A stretch of 64,000 nucleotides of DNA from Mariprofundus sp. (GTDB lineage: Bacteria; Pseudomonadota; Zetaproteobacteria; Mariprofundales; Mariprofundaceae), in NCBI GenBank assembly GCA_021772775.1, contig JAJFLH010000035.1, positions 186,001 through 250,000 of the forward strand. The letters are read 5' to 3'. The notes under the pieces were generated by a model that made no database searches, was not told where the DNA came from, and saw nothing but the letters and a program-made list of their open reading frames with translations. Numbering within the stretch: position 1 is the first letter of the stretch; each line of letters starts with the position of its first letter. Positions 41,570 through 52,740 of the stretch are shown piece after piece. The translations under genes and the position numbers were made by a program.

Positions 41570-42958
41570 TCACTTGATTACTCTTAACCCTACGGATTGC
41601 GCCTCCTGCAGTTCGGCCAGTTGTTTGCGCAGCATCTCTATCTCTGCATCTTTAGAGTCAACAATAACAGGCATGGGTGTTCTGTCCCTCAAGCTGCATA
41701 AATAATCTGCATAACGCTGCATGATTATGATACGCGCCCCCATCATGGCCGATGTCATATAGTGTGCTCGCACGCCTTTCACCAAATGAGCGAGCTGTAG
41801 CTCCACCGCCGTTTCCAATGTGGGTATGTCATCAAACAACACATGTGCACTCCCATTACAGACCGATGAAAATGTACCACGGAATCCATGCCAGCTCTGT
41901 TTCCCTTTAACGTGATCATCAAGATTCGTATCGTTTCCGTAATATCCAAGTTCATGCAGCACACCACTGATGCTGTTTTTACCAATCGTGGAAGACTCAT
42001 TCTTGCTCCAGCCAAACAAATATTTGTGTTTTCCTCCAGCTTCTTTATGGACAGCTATTGCCTGCTCTGCTATCAACACAGCTTGATCTGAAAGCGGGAC
42101 TATATGCGCTATCGCTTTTTTCATTTTTTCTGCGGGTATGCGTATCTCTCTAGCATCAAGGTGGACCTCATGCGGCTCTATGTGTCGCACCTCTATTGGC
42201 CGTAGTGCCACAAAAACAGAAAGCTTTAGTGCAAGTTCGTATTGTGTTTTTCCTGAATAGCCCCATATATCACGCAGTAACTCACCAAGAGCTTTTGCTT
42301 CAAATATAGCTGGGTGCTTCTTGTGCGTGCGTTCGCCCAGCTCTTTTACCAGGTCGATTGTCTGAGCCACATTTCGCAGTATAACTTCTGCCCGTAGAGC
42401 ACAATCCAAAATACTATTTGCCTGCAATAGCACAGTTCGGGCTGTATCGCGATGCCCAAGGCTATGTATTGGATCAACGACATCCAGAATGTCATTGCGG
42501 GTAATATCTACAATGGGAGTAGTTCCTAATTTAGGTATCAAGTAATTATTGAGTCGAGCTAGCGCATCCTTCGCCGTGTCGCTAGACCAACATTTGTTTT
42601 TTACATTTTGTTTGTGCCAAACCATTGCCCATTGGCTGAAAAGGTTTCTCTGTGCATCAACTGCATCGGCTAAGCGGCTCTTCCTTTCGGCTGCAGGGTC
42701 AATGCCTTCCCTAAGCTTTACTTTTATTTCGTCGCGCCTGGCTCTTGCAGCCTGTAATGATAAAGCAGGCCATGCACCTAACGAAATCACCCTCTGCGTG
42801 GGTTTCCCGGTACTGTCAGGAAATCGATATCCAATCTTCCAATGCTTACCACCGGGCTTAGTAACAAGGAGATACAACCCCCCGCCGTCACTTAGTTTAA
42901 TTTGTTTCTTTTCTGCAGGGACTTTCGCCCTCTTCAGCTGTAAATCTGTAAGTGCCAT
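41570..42958 (-). CDS. int: tyrosine integrase, P4 type
   Basis: 462 residues. N-terminal DUF4102 arm-binding domain about 1-90 (LSDGGGLYLLVTKPGGKHWK, RVISLGAWPALSLQAARARR), a core-binding domain, then the catalytic domain: Arg in VALRPIEVR, H-G-F-R in SWHGFRGTFS, His in LAHLVKG and the Tyr nucleophile in VRAHYMTSAMMGAR. It is the outermost prophage gene on this side. P4-type integrases usually target tRNA genes, but none is seen here. Confidence 0.93.
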   Translation of the reverse strand: MALTDLQLKRAKVPAEKKQIKLSDGGGLYLLVTKPGGKHWKIGYRFPDSTGKPTQRVISLGAWPALSLQAARARRDEIKVKLREGIDPAAERKSRLADAVDAQRNLFSQWAMVWHKQNVKNKCWSSDTAKDALARLNNYLIPKLGTTPIVDITRNDILDVVDPIHSLGHRDTARTVLLQANSILDCALRAEVILRNVAQTIDLVKELGERTHKKHPAIFEAKALGELLRDIWGYSGKTQYELALKLSVFVALRPIEVRHIEPHEVHLDAREIRIPAEKMKKAIAHIVPLSDQAVLIAEQAIAVHKEAGGKHKYLFGWSKNESSTIGKNSISGVLHELGYYGNDTNLDDHVKGKQSWHGFRGTFSSVCNGSAHVLFDDIPTLETAVELQLAHLVKGVRAHYMTSAMMGARIIIMQRYADYLCSLRDRTPMPVIVDSKDAEIEMLRKQLAELQEAQSVGLRVIK

Positions 42959-42964
42959 AACCTG

Positions 42965-43200
42965 CCCCGGAATGAACGCTATACATCATGTGGCTTTCGC
43001 CTCGATAATAAACCAGCAAATCGTACCATTCCTGCACCAATAAACCAGCAAACACCATCAAATCGTACCACTTTTAGCGCGGCTTATATTACCCCATTCT
43101 GTGCCACAATAAACACTACAGACATCGAATAATCGTTGGCACACAACAAATAGCAAGGCCAAGCTGAACCCTACTGTGCCACAACAAGCCACCCATGAAC
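42965..43200. repeat. attachment-region candidate with integrase arm-type repeats
   Basis: No gene fits 42959-43287. Direct repeats: AATAAACCAGCAAA at 43007-43020 and 43039-43052; AAATCGTACCA at 43018-43028 and 43060-43070; CTGTGCCACAA at 43099-43109 and 43174-43184. Such repeats next to an integrase start are typical of arm-type binding sites. The core must lie between the integrase gene and the groEL terminator, but the other att end is outside the window, so it cannot be placed. Confidence 0.6.
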
Positions 43201-43236
43201 AAAAAAAGGGCGGCCCTTTCGGAACCGCCCTTTTTG
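43201..43236. terminator. groEL terminator (bidirectional hairpin)
   Basis: A7, GGGCGG, loop, CCGCCC, T5. The A and T runs on both sides allow use on either strand; for groEL the transcript is minus strand. Confidence 0.85.
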
Positions 43237-43287
43237 ATACATCAGCTATGAAACGACTGATATAAAACCAACTCAGATGAGTGGGTT

Positions 43288-44934
<1,647 letters not shown>

Positions 44935-45038
44935 TCAATCTCCTGTTTTATCTATTCAATCTAATTTCTAAATATGTCGCGCAACGATTATACGAGCGCT
45001 GAGTTACTTATTGCCATCCATTAGAGATGACAGAATAA

Positions 45039-45335
45039 TTAAGACTCGATTACGCCGAGGATGTCGTCTTCACGCATCATCAGGAAACTTTCACCATCAA
45101 GCTTGATTTCAGTACCAGCATACGTTGAGAAAATAACGGTATCGCCTTCTTTCACATCTAAAGGACGAACATCACCGTTTTCAAGACTTTTGCCTTTACC
45201 TGTTGCAATCACGAGACCCTGGATTGGCTTTTCTTTAGCCGAATCAGGAATGATGATGCCACCGGCAGATTTTTCTTCTTCATCCAAGCGACGGACGATT
45301 ACGCGATCATGTAAAGGACGGACCTTTGTTGTCAT
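45039..45335 (-). CDS. groS: co-chaperonin GroES
   Basis: 98 residues from the ATG at 45335 with GAAGGAG upstream; a longer in-frame start at 45425 overlaps the promoter. Family pattern [33 protein letters not shown] (mobile loop) and [12 protein letters not shown] at the end. First gene of the groE operon. Confidence 0.97.
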   Translation of the reverse strand: MTTKVRPLHDRVIVRRLDEEEKSAGGIIIPDSAKEKPIQGLVIATGKGKSLENGDVRPLDVKEGDTVIFSTYAGTEIKLDGESFLMMREDDILGVIES

Positions 45336-45396
45336 CTTTGTTTCTCCTTCAATATTAATATTGGGTAATATTAGAATTGGTATCTTCTGAGATTCA

Positions 45397-45425
45397 TATA
45401 TAGGAACCCGCCAGCAGGGATTCAA
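45397..45425 (-). promoter_or_regulatory. groE promoter candidate
   Basis: On the minus strand TTGAAT at 45425-45420, 17-base spacer, TATATA at 45402-45397. The TTGAA core and C-rich edge (TTCCTATATA) have some similarity to sigma-32 promoters, but a sigma-70 reading fits equally. Confidence 0.55.
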
Positions 45426-45551
45426 CCCCTAAGCAATATTTTTTTTCAATACTTCAAGATTAGGATGCATATTCTATGAACAGATACTGATTAATTGACT
45501 CAGATTTCGATTGAGCACTCTACTACGGCGCTCATCTTATGAGGTAGTAGG

Positions 45552-46037
45552 TTAAACAACCTTCTGCTTTGACAGCACAATGCCATCTTCATCGGCATAC
45601 ACGTATTCACCCGGATTGAACGTAACATCGGCAAAATGTACGGAGATATCCATCACACCCTGCTGCCGTTTAACTGTTTTGCGGGGAATCGTTGCAAGTG
45701 CTTTGGCGCCAAAGTCGAGCTTTCCGACATCAGCCGAATCTCTAATGCAGCCATTGATAATCACACCTTCCCAACCATTGGATGCACCGAGTGCCGCCAT
45801 CACATCGCCCATCATGGCGCAACGCAATGAAGCACCAGAATCAACCACCAACACCTTGCCACTACCGTCTGTTTCAAATGCTGCTTTAAGGTAGGTATTA
45901 TCTTCAAAAGCTTTCAAGGTTACGATTTGCCCACAGAAAGAGCTGCGCCCACCAAAATCTCGAAAGATGGGCGCTGCTACCTGTAGATTTTCCAGATGAT
46001 CATCGTAAAGATCAGTAGTTTTAAATGTAGCCGTCAC
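45552..46037 (-). CDS. rraA: RraA family protein (RNase E activity regulator or aldolase-like)
   Basis: 161 residues from GTG at 46037 (GTGA overlap with the upstream stop). Pattern KTTDLYDDHLENLQVAAPIF, VVDSGASLRCAMMGDVMAAL, GWEGVIINGCIRDSADV and YVYADEDGIVLS. In E. coli it binds RNase E and restrains it; related proteins are HMG/CHA aldolases, which share the G-(D/N)-x(n)-R-D pattern, so a metabolic role is also possible. Co-translated with the AsmA-like gene. Confidence 0.93.
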   Translation of the reverse strand: MTATFKTTDLYDDHLENLQVAAPIFRDFGGRSSFCGQIVTLKAFEDNTYLKAAFETDGSGKVLVVDSGASLRCAMMGDVMAALGASNGWEGVIINGCIRDSADVGKLDFGAKALATIPRKTVKRQQGVMDISVHFADVTFNPGEYVYADEDGIVLSKQKVV

Positions 46038-46852
46038 TGACCAAACAATCCTTTCACTGCATCACTAGCACCACCGGCTGCGCCACCAAGGCTATCAGTG
46101 ACTGTTTTTTCAACATTGCCACCAAGCTTACCTGCTTGATCCAAAGCACCTTTCTTAAGTAGCTCGGCTGATTTACCCAGATATTTGTTCACACCCAATG
46201 AAGCAACAGAGCCCTTCACATTACCCAATAGTTTAGATGACAGCAGCTGAGCCACTTCTGCAGCTGTAGCACCACCACTCTTTTTACCGACATCGGTTAG
46301 TAAAATACGAGGCAGATTAACCGTCTGTTCTGCATCACCAAGTGCAGCAATACGTACTTTCGCTTTGCTGCCTTCAACAACGAGTTTACGAATAATGATT
46401 TTCAACTCTTCGCCACCGTCAGCTTTCGCTGCTCCAGACTCAGACTTAGTACTACCACCGCCGCCGATATTCTTCTTCAGCATATCGACATTGGAGGCAC
46501 CTGATTTATTGATTTCATATACCACAACCGGTGCAGAGATAATGATCTCATCAATCACAATCGGATTCTGGCGAATCGTAGTAACATCAATTTTTGTTTG
46601 GATATTGCCCAGTTCAAAGATATTCGGATCACTGAAACCAGCAGGGTTAGCAACGATCAAACCGGTGATGGATGCTTTCCCTTCCTTTAATTGCAAAGAG
46701 ACATCTGCAACACTGACTTTAGTTTTTGTGGCCTGAGAACCATAAGTCTGAATCGAATCTTTGACGATGCCATCCAAATTAGACCAAACAAATACCAAGC
46801 CTACCACAATAATCACTGCTAATGCAGTCACACCAATCAATACTTTTTTCAT
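46034..46852 (-). CDS. AsmA-like / DUF748-type envelope protein
   Basis: 272 residues from the ATG at 46852 (GGAGG upstream; a neighbouring ATG at 46855 is equally possible). One N-terminal membrane anchor (VLIGVTALAVIIVVGLVFVW), then beta-rich repeats typical of AsmA-like proteins (TKVSVADVSLQLKEGKASIT, TKIDVTTIRQNPIVIDEIII) and a Gly/Ala-rich helical tail. A large periplasmic domain is expected. Members are linked to envelope lipid transport or membrane order. It shares an operon with rraA. Confidence 0.8.
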   Translation of the reverse strand: MKKVLIGVTALAVIIVVGLVFVWSNLDGIVKDSIQTYGSQATKTKVSVADVSLQLKEGKASITGLIVANPAGFSDPNIFELGNIQTKIDVTTIRQNPIVIDEIIISAPVVVYEINKSGASNVDMLKKNIGGGGSTKSESGAAKADGGEELKIIIRKLVVEGSKAKVRIAALGDAEQTVNLPRILLTDVGKKSGGATAAEVAQLLSSKLLGNVKGSVASLGVNKYLGKSAELLKKGALDQAGKLGGNVEKTVTDSLGGAAGGASDAVKGLFGQ

Positions 46853-46942
46853 CATCTGCCTCCGTTCATTCACTACTTAAGTAAAATAAAGCTTATGCCT
46901 TCAACATTATCATTGCACATCATCAACTCTGCAGATTAATCG

Positions 46943-47848
46943 CTACTTTGGTAAATCCTTCAATGCAGCAATACGATCCGCCGTTGGCGGGTGCGTAGAA
47001 AACAGGTGTCCAATACCCTTGGACTGACCATGAATTTTCATTGTAGCCAGAGCATCATCACTCATGCCCTCTTCTCTGTGTTCAGATGACAATGTCTGTT
47101 GAGACAATATTTCAATTTTTTGCAATGCCGCAGCCATCGATGCAGCACCCACTGCATTTGCAGCATATGCATCAGCACGAAATTCACGGCGACGCGAGAA
47201 CCAGCAAATTGGAATCATGGCTAGAATCGACAACACAAACTGTAACAGCATATAAACTGCAAAACCCATCCAGTAATTGCGTTCCATCAATGGGCGCGAA
47301 ATCATACGTGCAATAAAATATACAAAGGTATTCATCAAACCTTGCAGTAGCGTTGTCGCCATCATATCACCATTGGTAATATGGCCCACTTCATGGGCAA
47401 CCACCGCTCTTAGCTCATCATCCGATAGGTTCATCGCCAAACCGGATGAGACAGCTACCATGGCATTATTCCGCGTTGGGCCAGTGGCGAAAGCATTGGG
47501 CACATCATCCCAATAGACCCACACCTCTGGCATTTTGATACCTTCCCTCTCTGCTAATTCGGCAACAGTATTAAATACCACCTTCTCTTTTTGAGTCGAT
47601 GGGGAGGTAACCTGCTGCATGCGCATGCCACGCTTGGCCATCCATTTGGACATAAACAGAGAAATAAATGCGCCACCAAAACCAAACACCATAGCCCATG
47701 CAAATTCATGCGTTGCAACTGAACCGCGTAGATCGATGCCAAATTGAGGCAAAACATAGTCGATAAGAATGGTGCCAGTAATCGCTAATGTGAAAAAAAT
47801 CAATAAATTAGTAACGATTAATAGAAAGATACCTTTGAACCACTGCAT
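46943..47848 (-). CDS. htpX: membrane protease HtpX
   Basis: 301 residues from ATG at 47848 with AAGGAG upstream; a longer frame reaches 47908. Two N-terminal membrane helices, zinc motif H-E-V-G-H-I in VVAHEVGHITNGD, two more helices (VYMLLQFVLSILAMIPICWF) and a C-terminal Glu-bearing RREFRADAYAANAVG. A stress-induced inner-membrane protease for misfolded membrane proteins. Divergent to lon, another quality-control protease. Confidence 0.97.
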   Translation of the reverse strand: MQWFKGIFLLIVTNLLIFFTLAITGTILIDYVLPQFGIDLRGSVATHEFAWAMVFGFGGAFISLFMSKWMAKRGMRMQQVTSPSTQKEKVVFNTVAELAEREGIKMPEVWVYWDDVPNAFATGPTRNNAMVAVSSGLAMNLSDDELRAVVAHEVGHITNGDMMATTLLQGLMNTFVYFIARMISRPLMERNYWMGFAVYMLLQFVLSILAMIPICWFSRRREFRADAYAANAVGAASMAAALQKIEILSQQTLSSEHREEGMSDDALATMKIHGQSKGIGHLFSTHPPTADRIAALKDLPK

Positions 47849-47946
47849 TGAAAACTCCTTTGTGATAATATTCAGCCTATATATGAGGTCACCAGTGTGC
47901 AAATACAAGCCTTGAAAACAGATGAAACATACCTTAAAAGGAACTC

Positions 47947-50400
47947 ATGAACTCTAAAGCTGACCACGATCCCGAAATTCCTGAGAAAACCAACAAAGCC
48001 ACTGAAAGCAAAGAGGCTCATTTGGTTCGTTCTGATGATGTTCTGCCAAAAGAGCTAACCATTCTACCCGTCTCGAATAGACCTCTCTTCCCAGGGCTAG
48101 TTGTACCCTTAATTTATGAAGGTGATGAGATGGGTAAGATCGTTCGCGATCTGGCTGACAGTCACAGCCAACATGTCGGTTTGGTTTTGGTACGCGATGA
48201 AGATAAGGATTATGCCCCTGAAAATCTCTATGAGGTCGGTGTGGTCGCTCGCATTGCCAAAGCGATTGAAATTGAGGGCCATGGCCTGCACCTCGTGGTT
48301 GAATGTCTACGTCGCTTCAAAATTGAAGCTTTTCTCAGCAACACGAATCCGATTCGTGTACTCGCCAGTTATCGTAGCGAAACCTCCTACGAGGATAATG
48401 TTGATCTACGCGCTTATACCGTGGCTATCGTTAATACCATCAAAGAGTTACTTAAACACAATCCCCTATATGAAGAAGAGCTGCGACTGTTTGCATCGCG
48501 ATTTGATGTGAATGAGCCAAATCGACTGGCGGATTTTGCGGCCAGTCTGACCACGGCCAGCCGTGAGGATTTGCAAGGGATCCTTGAAACATTCCCGATT
48601 TTTGATCGTCTGAAGAAAGTGCTATCGCTGCTGAACAGAGAGCTTGATGTCAGCAAGGTACAAACAAAAATCCGTGACAATATTGATGAACGGGTCAGTG
48701 AACAGCAACGTAAATTCTTCTTGCATGAACAGCTACAGGAAATTCAGCGCGAATTGGGTATGAACGAAGACCCGCGTGAAAAAGAGATCGATGATTTCCG
48801 TAAAAAAGCCAGTAAACTCAAGTTTAGTGACGAAGCAGAACAAATATTTGATGAGGAACTCAACAAGCTGATCATGCTGGAAACAGCTTCGCCTGAATAC
48901 AGTGTAACACGCAATTATCTCGATTGGCTGACCAGCCTGCCATGGGGCAAAGCCTGCCGTGATCGATATAATTTAAACAGCGCCTCCCGCTCCCTGAACC
49001 AGCATCATTCTGGCCTTGATGATGTAAAAGACCGCATACTTGAATTCATTGCGGTAGGTGCGCGTAAAAAAGCTGTCGGTGGTTCAATCATTCTGTTTGT
49101 AGGCCCACCGGGTGTGGGCAAAACCTCTTTAGGTAAAGCCATTGCCGATGCTGTGGCGCGTCCATTTTACCGCTTTTCAGTTGGTGGCATGCGTGATGAA
49201 GCTGAAATAAAAGGTCATCGCCGCACCTATATCGGAGCTATGCCGGGTAAAATAGTACAGGCTTTAAAACGGGTTGAGGTAGCCAATCCCGTCATTATGA
49301 TCGATGAAGTGGATAAAATCGGCTCTGATTTCCGTGGTGATCCTGCTTCAGCGCTATTGGAAGTACTAGATCCCGAACAAAATGCAGAGTTCATGGATCA
49401 TTATCTGGATGTGCGCTTCGATCTATCGCAGGTGTTATTTCTATTAACTGCCAACCAACTCGACACCGTTCCACGCCCCCTACTCGACCGTGCTGAAATC
49501 ATTCGTCTGCCTGGATATATGGCCAGTGAAAAAATAGAAATTGCCCGTAAGCATCTTTGGCCAACACAACTGAAAGAACATGCATTAACACGAAACGATG
49601 TGTCGTTAACCAAAACAGTCATCCAGCATTTGGTGGAAGATTATGCAAGGGAACCGGGTGTGCGCCGCCTGGAAGGCTTGATGAAAAAGATCCTACGCAA
49701 AGTTGCACGCAAGCTGGAAGATGGTTCCGCTGAAACACCAGTTCGCATTGCTGTCGCCGACCTGGCAGAGTATATCGGCAAACCGCGCTTCCGTGAGCAG
49801 CCCATCAATCAGGGAGTCGGTTTATCTACTGGCCTCGCCTGGACTGCGATGGGAGGCACCACCCTAACATTGGAAACTACGGTCATTCATCGAGACCGTC
49901 GCGGTATGAAAATCACCGGCCAACTGGGAAAAGTAATGCAGGAATCAACCGAAATCGCTTATTCCTATATCACATCAAACCTCTCTCGCTTTATCACGGA
50001 TAAAAAAGCTATTGATGCAAGCTTCTTCGACAAAGCATTTGTACATATGCATGTTCCAGAGGGCGCAGTACCTAAAGATGGACCATCGGCTGGTGTCGCT
50101 ATAGCGACTGCCCTATTATCGCTGGCATTAAATCAAGCCCCTGCCCGCCTTGCCATGACAGGTGAAATGACCTTAACAGGTGATGTTTTGGCCATTGGTG
50201 GCGAACGCGAAAAATTATTGGCGGCCAAACGCCTTGGCATCCATGAAGTCATTCTACCCGCAGCCAACGAAGTCGATGTCGATGAACTCCCGGCCAGTGT
50301 ACGTGAAGGTTTAACCATTCACTATGCCAAACACTTTAAAGATGTGGCCAGACTCATGTTCAACATTCGCATGAAAGCAAAGACTAAACGAGAGATATAG
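47947..50400 (+). CDS. lon: ATP-dependent protease Lon
   Basis: 817 residues. N-terminal substrate domain (LPVSNRPLFPGLVVPL), coiled coil (QQRKFFLHEQLQEIQRELG), Walker A GPPGVGKTSLGKA, Walker B IMIDEVDKIG, and the protease domain with Ser714 in PKDGPSAG and Lys756 in REKLLAAK, 42 residues apart as usual. It begins 98 bases after the divergent htpX start, so a shared stress-responsive region is possible. Confidence 0.98.
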   Translation: MNSKADHDPEIPEKTNKATESKEAHLVRSDDVLPKELTILPVSNRPLFPGLVVPLIYEGDEMGKIVRDLADSHSQHVGLVLVRDEDKDYAPENLYEVGVVARIAKAIEIEGHGLHLVVECLRRFKIEAFLSNTNPIRVLASYRSETSYEDNVDLRAYTVAIVNTIKELLKHNPLYEEELRLFASRFDVNEPNRLADFAASLTTASREDLQGILETFPIFDRLKKVLSLLNRELDVSKVQTKIRDNIDERVSEQQRKFFLHEQLQEIQRELGMNEDPREKEIDDFRKKASKLKFSDEAEQIFDEELNKLIMLETASPEYSVTRNYLDWLTSLPWGKACRDRYNLNSASRSLNQHHSGLDDVKDRILEFIAVGARKKAVGGSIILFVGPPGVGKTSLGKAIADAVARPFYRFSVGGMRDEAEIKGHRRTYIGAMPGKIVQALKRVEVANPVIMIDEVDKIGSDFRGDPASALLEVLDPEQNAEFMDHYLDVRFDLSQVLFLLTANQLDTVPRPLLDRAEIIRLPGYMASEKIEIARKHLWPTQLKEHALTRNDVSLTKTVIQHLVEDYAREPGVRRLEGLMKKILRKVARKLEDGSAETPVRIAVADLAEYIGKPRFREQPINQGVGLSTGLAWTAMGGTTLTLETTVIHRDRRGMKITGQLGKVMQESTEIAYSYITSNLSRFITDKKAIDASFFDKAFVHMHVPEGAVPKDGPSAGVAIATALLSLALNQAPARLAMTGEMTLTGDVLAIGGEREKLLAAKRLGIHEVILPAANEVDVDELPASVREGLTIHYAKHFKDVARLMFNIRMKAKTKREI

Positions 50401-50572
50401 TCGACTAGCGATATATTAAAAACATCTATTTGCTATAGGCATCCAAAAACATCGAATGATATAAACTGTCACTATGACTGACCATAGCGATAACAGACAT
50501 CGTTGTATAAGTCATGAAATATAAGTATGCTTGTCAAAATTCATCTATCAGTGATTCAGCAGGAGTTCAACC

Positions 50573-51115
50573 ATGAAAAAAGTATTGGCTAGCCTAATTA
50601 TGATCTTTTTAAGCGTATCTTCTGCAGATGCAGCTAATTTCACACTGGCAGACGCAAATGCCAACGCTGCCAATGCTGCAAATGCTGCAACTCGATCTTT
50701 AGATCCATTGAAAGGTGACTTAAAAGCCCTGCTGGCAAGTGGCTTCACTATTGATCAAATCCTAAACAACTATGCAACTTCGAATAGCCCTTATGCAATC
50801 ACAGAAGTAATTGCCTCCTTAACAGAAGTCGCTGACCCTAAGTCATACGGCCAAATCTTGGCGGCTACGAATAAGTATGCCCCTGCTTTTAAAGCTGTCA
50901 TCCAACAGGTTATTCAACTTTATAGAGCCGATTTAAAAGCACTGAATTCCGTCAATAGCATTAACGAACTTGCTGCAACGGCCGCAGGCGCTGGGGAAGC
51001 TGCACCACGAAGCATTGCTGCGGCAAGCTCTTTAATTACAAGATATAATGTTGCGAATGTAGTGAATACTTTTGCGGGCTCTGGCGTTAATCGACTTGGT
51101 GCTAGCGCTTTATAG
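50573..51115 (+). CDS. small secreted protein, unknown function
   Basis: 180 residues. Signal peptide MKKVLASLIMIFLSVSSADA with cleavage near Ala20-Ala21, then a repetitive Asn/Ala-rich segment (NANAANAANAAT) and a helical Ala-rich domain. AGCAGGAG precedes the start. Stands alone between lon and the polysaccharide genes. No family recognised; periplasmic or surface location is likely. Confidence 0.7.
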   Translation: MKKVLASLIMIFLSVSSADAANFTLADANANAANAANAATRSLDPLKGDLKALLASGFTIDQILNNYATSNSPYAITEVIASLTEVADPKSYGQILAATNKYAPAFKAVIQQVIQLYRADLKALNSVNSINELAATAAGAGEAAPRSIAAASSLITRYNVANVVNTFAGSGVNRLGASAL

Positions 51116-51199
51116 TAAAAAACTTGGGCATTTGGATCCCGAGGCTTATAGCATTATAATATATATTACTTCATAAAGGCAGTAAATATTAATAATTGG

Positions 51200-52624
51200 T
51201 TGGTTTATTGTTATTTAGCTTTAATTGCATGGCTTCCGTTACCATTCGGCAACAACCGTCCTTGGGCTACCTCAATCACAGAAGTGTGGATCTATTTTAT
51301 TGCCGGATTTATTATCATTCAGTGGCTCCGCCAACCTCAGGCTATTCCAACACCTTTTAAAACCTCCTATGTTACCCTTGTCCTGCTGGCATTAAACTTA
51401 TTATGGCTGCTAATACAATGTATGCCAATACCTTTAAGCTTGCTACAGACTCTCTCTCCTTTAGCTACTGATTTGTACATTCATAGTGGAATAACAAGCT
51501 ACGCCTCAATTTCACTTGATAGCACAGTAACATTTTATCAGTTTCAAACAGCTCTATTTTTATTCACTCTATTCCTCCTTACGCTCTATTTGATTGACTC
51601 AGAAAAGAAACTAAGGTGGCTTGTTTATACAATTTTGTTAAGTGCTCTTTTTCAGTCCATGTATGGAGCCCTGATGATCTTAACTGGGATCGAATATTCC
51701 TTTTTTATCAGTAAGTCGGAAATTCAATCAACCATCGGCTCCGCAACAGGCACCTTTGCAAACCGAGATCATTTAGCTGGTTACCTTGAAATGGCGCTAG
51801 CGCTGGGAATCGGATTGATGCTTACTATGTTGTCTAACAGTAGAAACTTTATTCTAAACTGGAAGCAACGCATCAGAGAAATCTCAGAACTACTGTTAGG
51901 TTCTAAAGCACGACTACGTATTATACTGATATTGCTCTGTTTAGGGCTTGTTCTTACCCACTCTCGCGGAGGAAACATAAGCTTTTTTATCAGTCTAGGT
52001 GTTACAGGAATACTCTTTTTAGCAATCGCGCGAAATAAACCACGTGCCACGACCATCTTTCTAAGCAGCTTACTCATTTTGGATATTGTAGTTATTGGAT
52101 CGCTGGTCGGAGCCTCTGAAGTCATAAACCGTTTAGCAGAAACATCCACACAAACAGAGACCAGGGATGATGCTTATCTTGCTACCTACCCAATGCTTAA
52201 AGATTACTTCATCACTGGGATTGGAGCTGGCAATTACTTTAATGTATTTCCTAGCTATAAAACGCCACTGCTCAATGAGTACTGGAGGCATAGCCATAAC
52301 GACTATTTAGAAATCATGGTCGAACAAGGTATCATTGGCTTTTCGCTCTTGGCCGGTGTCGTTCTTTTTTCAATATTCACCGCCATACAACTGCTCCGAA
52401 CACGACGAAACCCCTTCGTGCTAGGTATGTGCTTTGCATCTTTGATGGGGACTTTCTCACTACTTATCCATTCAGCCGTTGATTTCAACCTACAAATTCT
52501 GGCCAATAGCAGTGTTTTCATGATCATATTGGCTATTCCGTTTATTTGCCACAACCTCAATTATAAACAAAAAGGTAGCAGAAGATCATCGATGAAGATC
52601 GACCACTATCATCGGCATGAGTGA
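51200..52624 (+). CDS. O-antigen ligase / Wzy-type polymerase family protein
   Basis: 474 residues. The frame opens at TTG 51200 and no clear ribosome site is seen, so the start is uncertain. About ten or more membrane helices; the Wzy_C motif block LVLTHSRGGNISFFISLGVT followed by periplasmic DYFITGIGAGNYFNVFPSYK and YWRHSHNDYLEIMVEQG with the conserved H-N-D-Y-L. This family polymerises or transfers lipid-linked polysaccharide. It is convergent with the polysaccharide cluster, and may join its product. Confidence 0.88.
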   Translation: MVYCYLALIAWLPLPFGNNRPWATSITEVWIYFIAGFIIIQWLRQPQAIPTPFKTSYVTLVLLALNLLWLLIQCMPIPLSLLQTLSPLATDLYIHSGITSYASISLDSTVTFYQFQTALFLFTLFLLTLYLIDSEKKLRWLVYTILLSALFQSMYGALMILTGIEYSFFISKSEIQSTIGSATGTFANRDHLAGYLEMALALGIGLMLTMLSNSRNFILNWKQRIREISELLLGSKARLRIILILLCLGLVLTHSRGGNISFFISLGVTGILFLAIARNKPRATTIFLSSLLILDIVVIGSLVGASEVINRLAETSTQTETRDDAYLATYPMLKDYFITGIGAGNYFNVFPSYKTPLLNEYWRHSHNDYLEIMVEQGIIGFSLLAGVVLFSIFTAIQLLRTRRNPFVLGMCFASLMGTFSLLIHSAVDFNLQILANSSVFMIILAIPFICHNLNYKQKGSRRSSMKIDHYHRHE

Positions 52625-52740
52625 AGAAAGCTAAGCGAAAGCAACATGCCTCTAGACCAAGGAACCTCTGAGATAAAAATGAGCGGACTCAGTAAATGAT
52701 TCTCTATTACTCTGACCTCTCCAATTTATGCTCACAAGCT

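Noticed and set aside
42959..43200. tRNA gene as attachment site
   Set aside because: I looked for a cloverleaf with a T-arm GTTCGA-type loop next to the integrase on both strands and found none.
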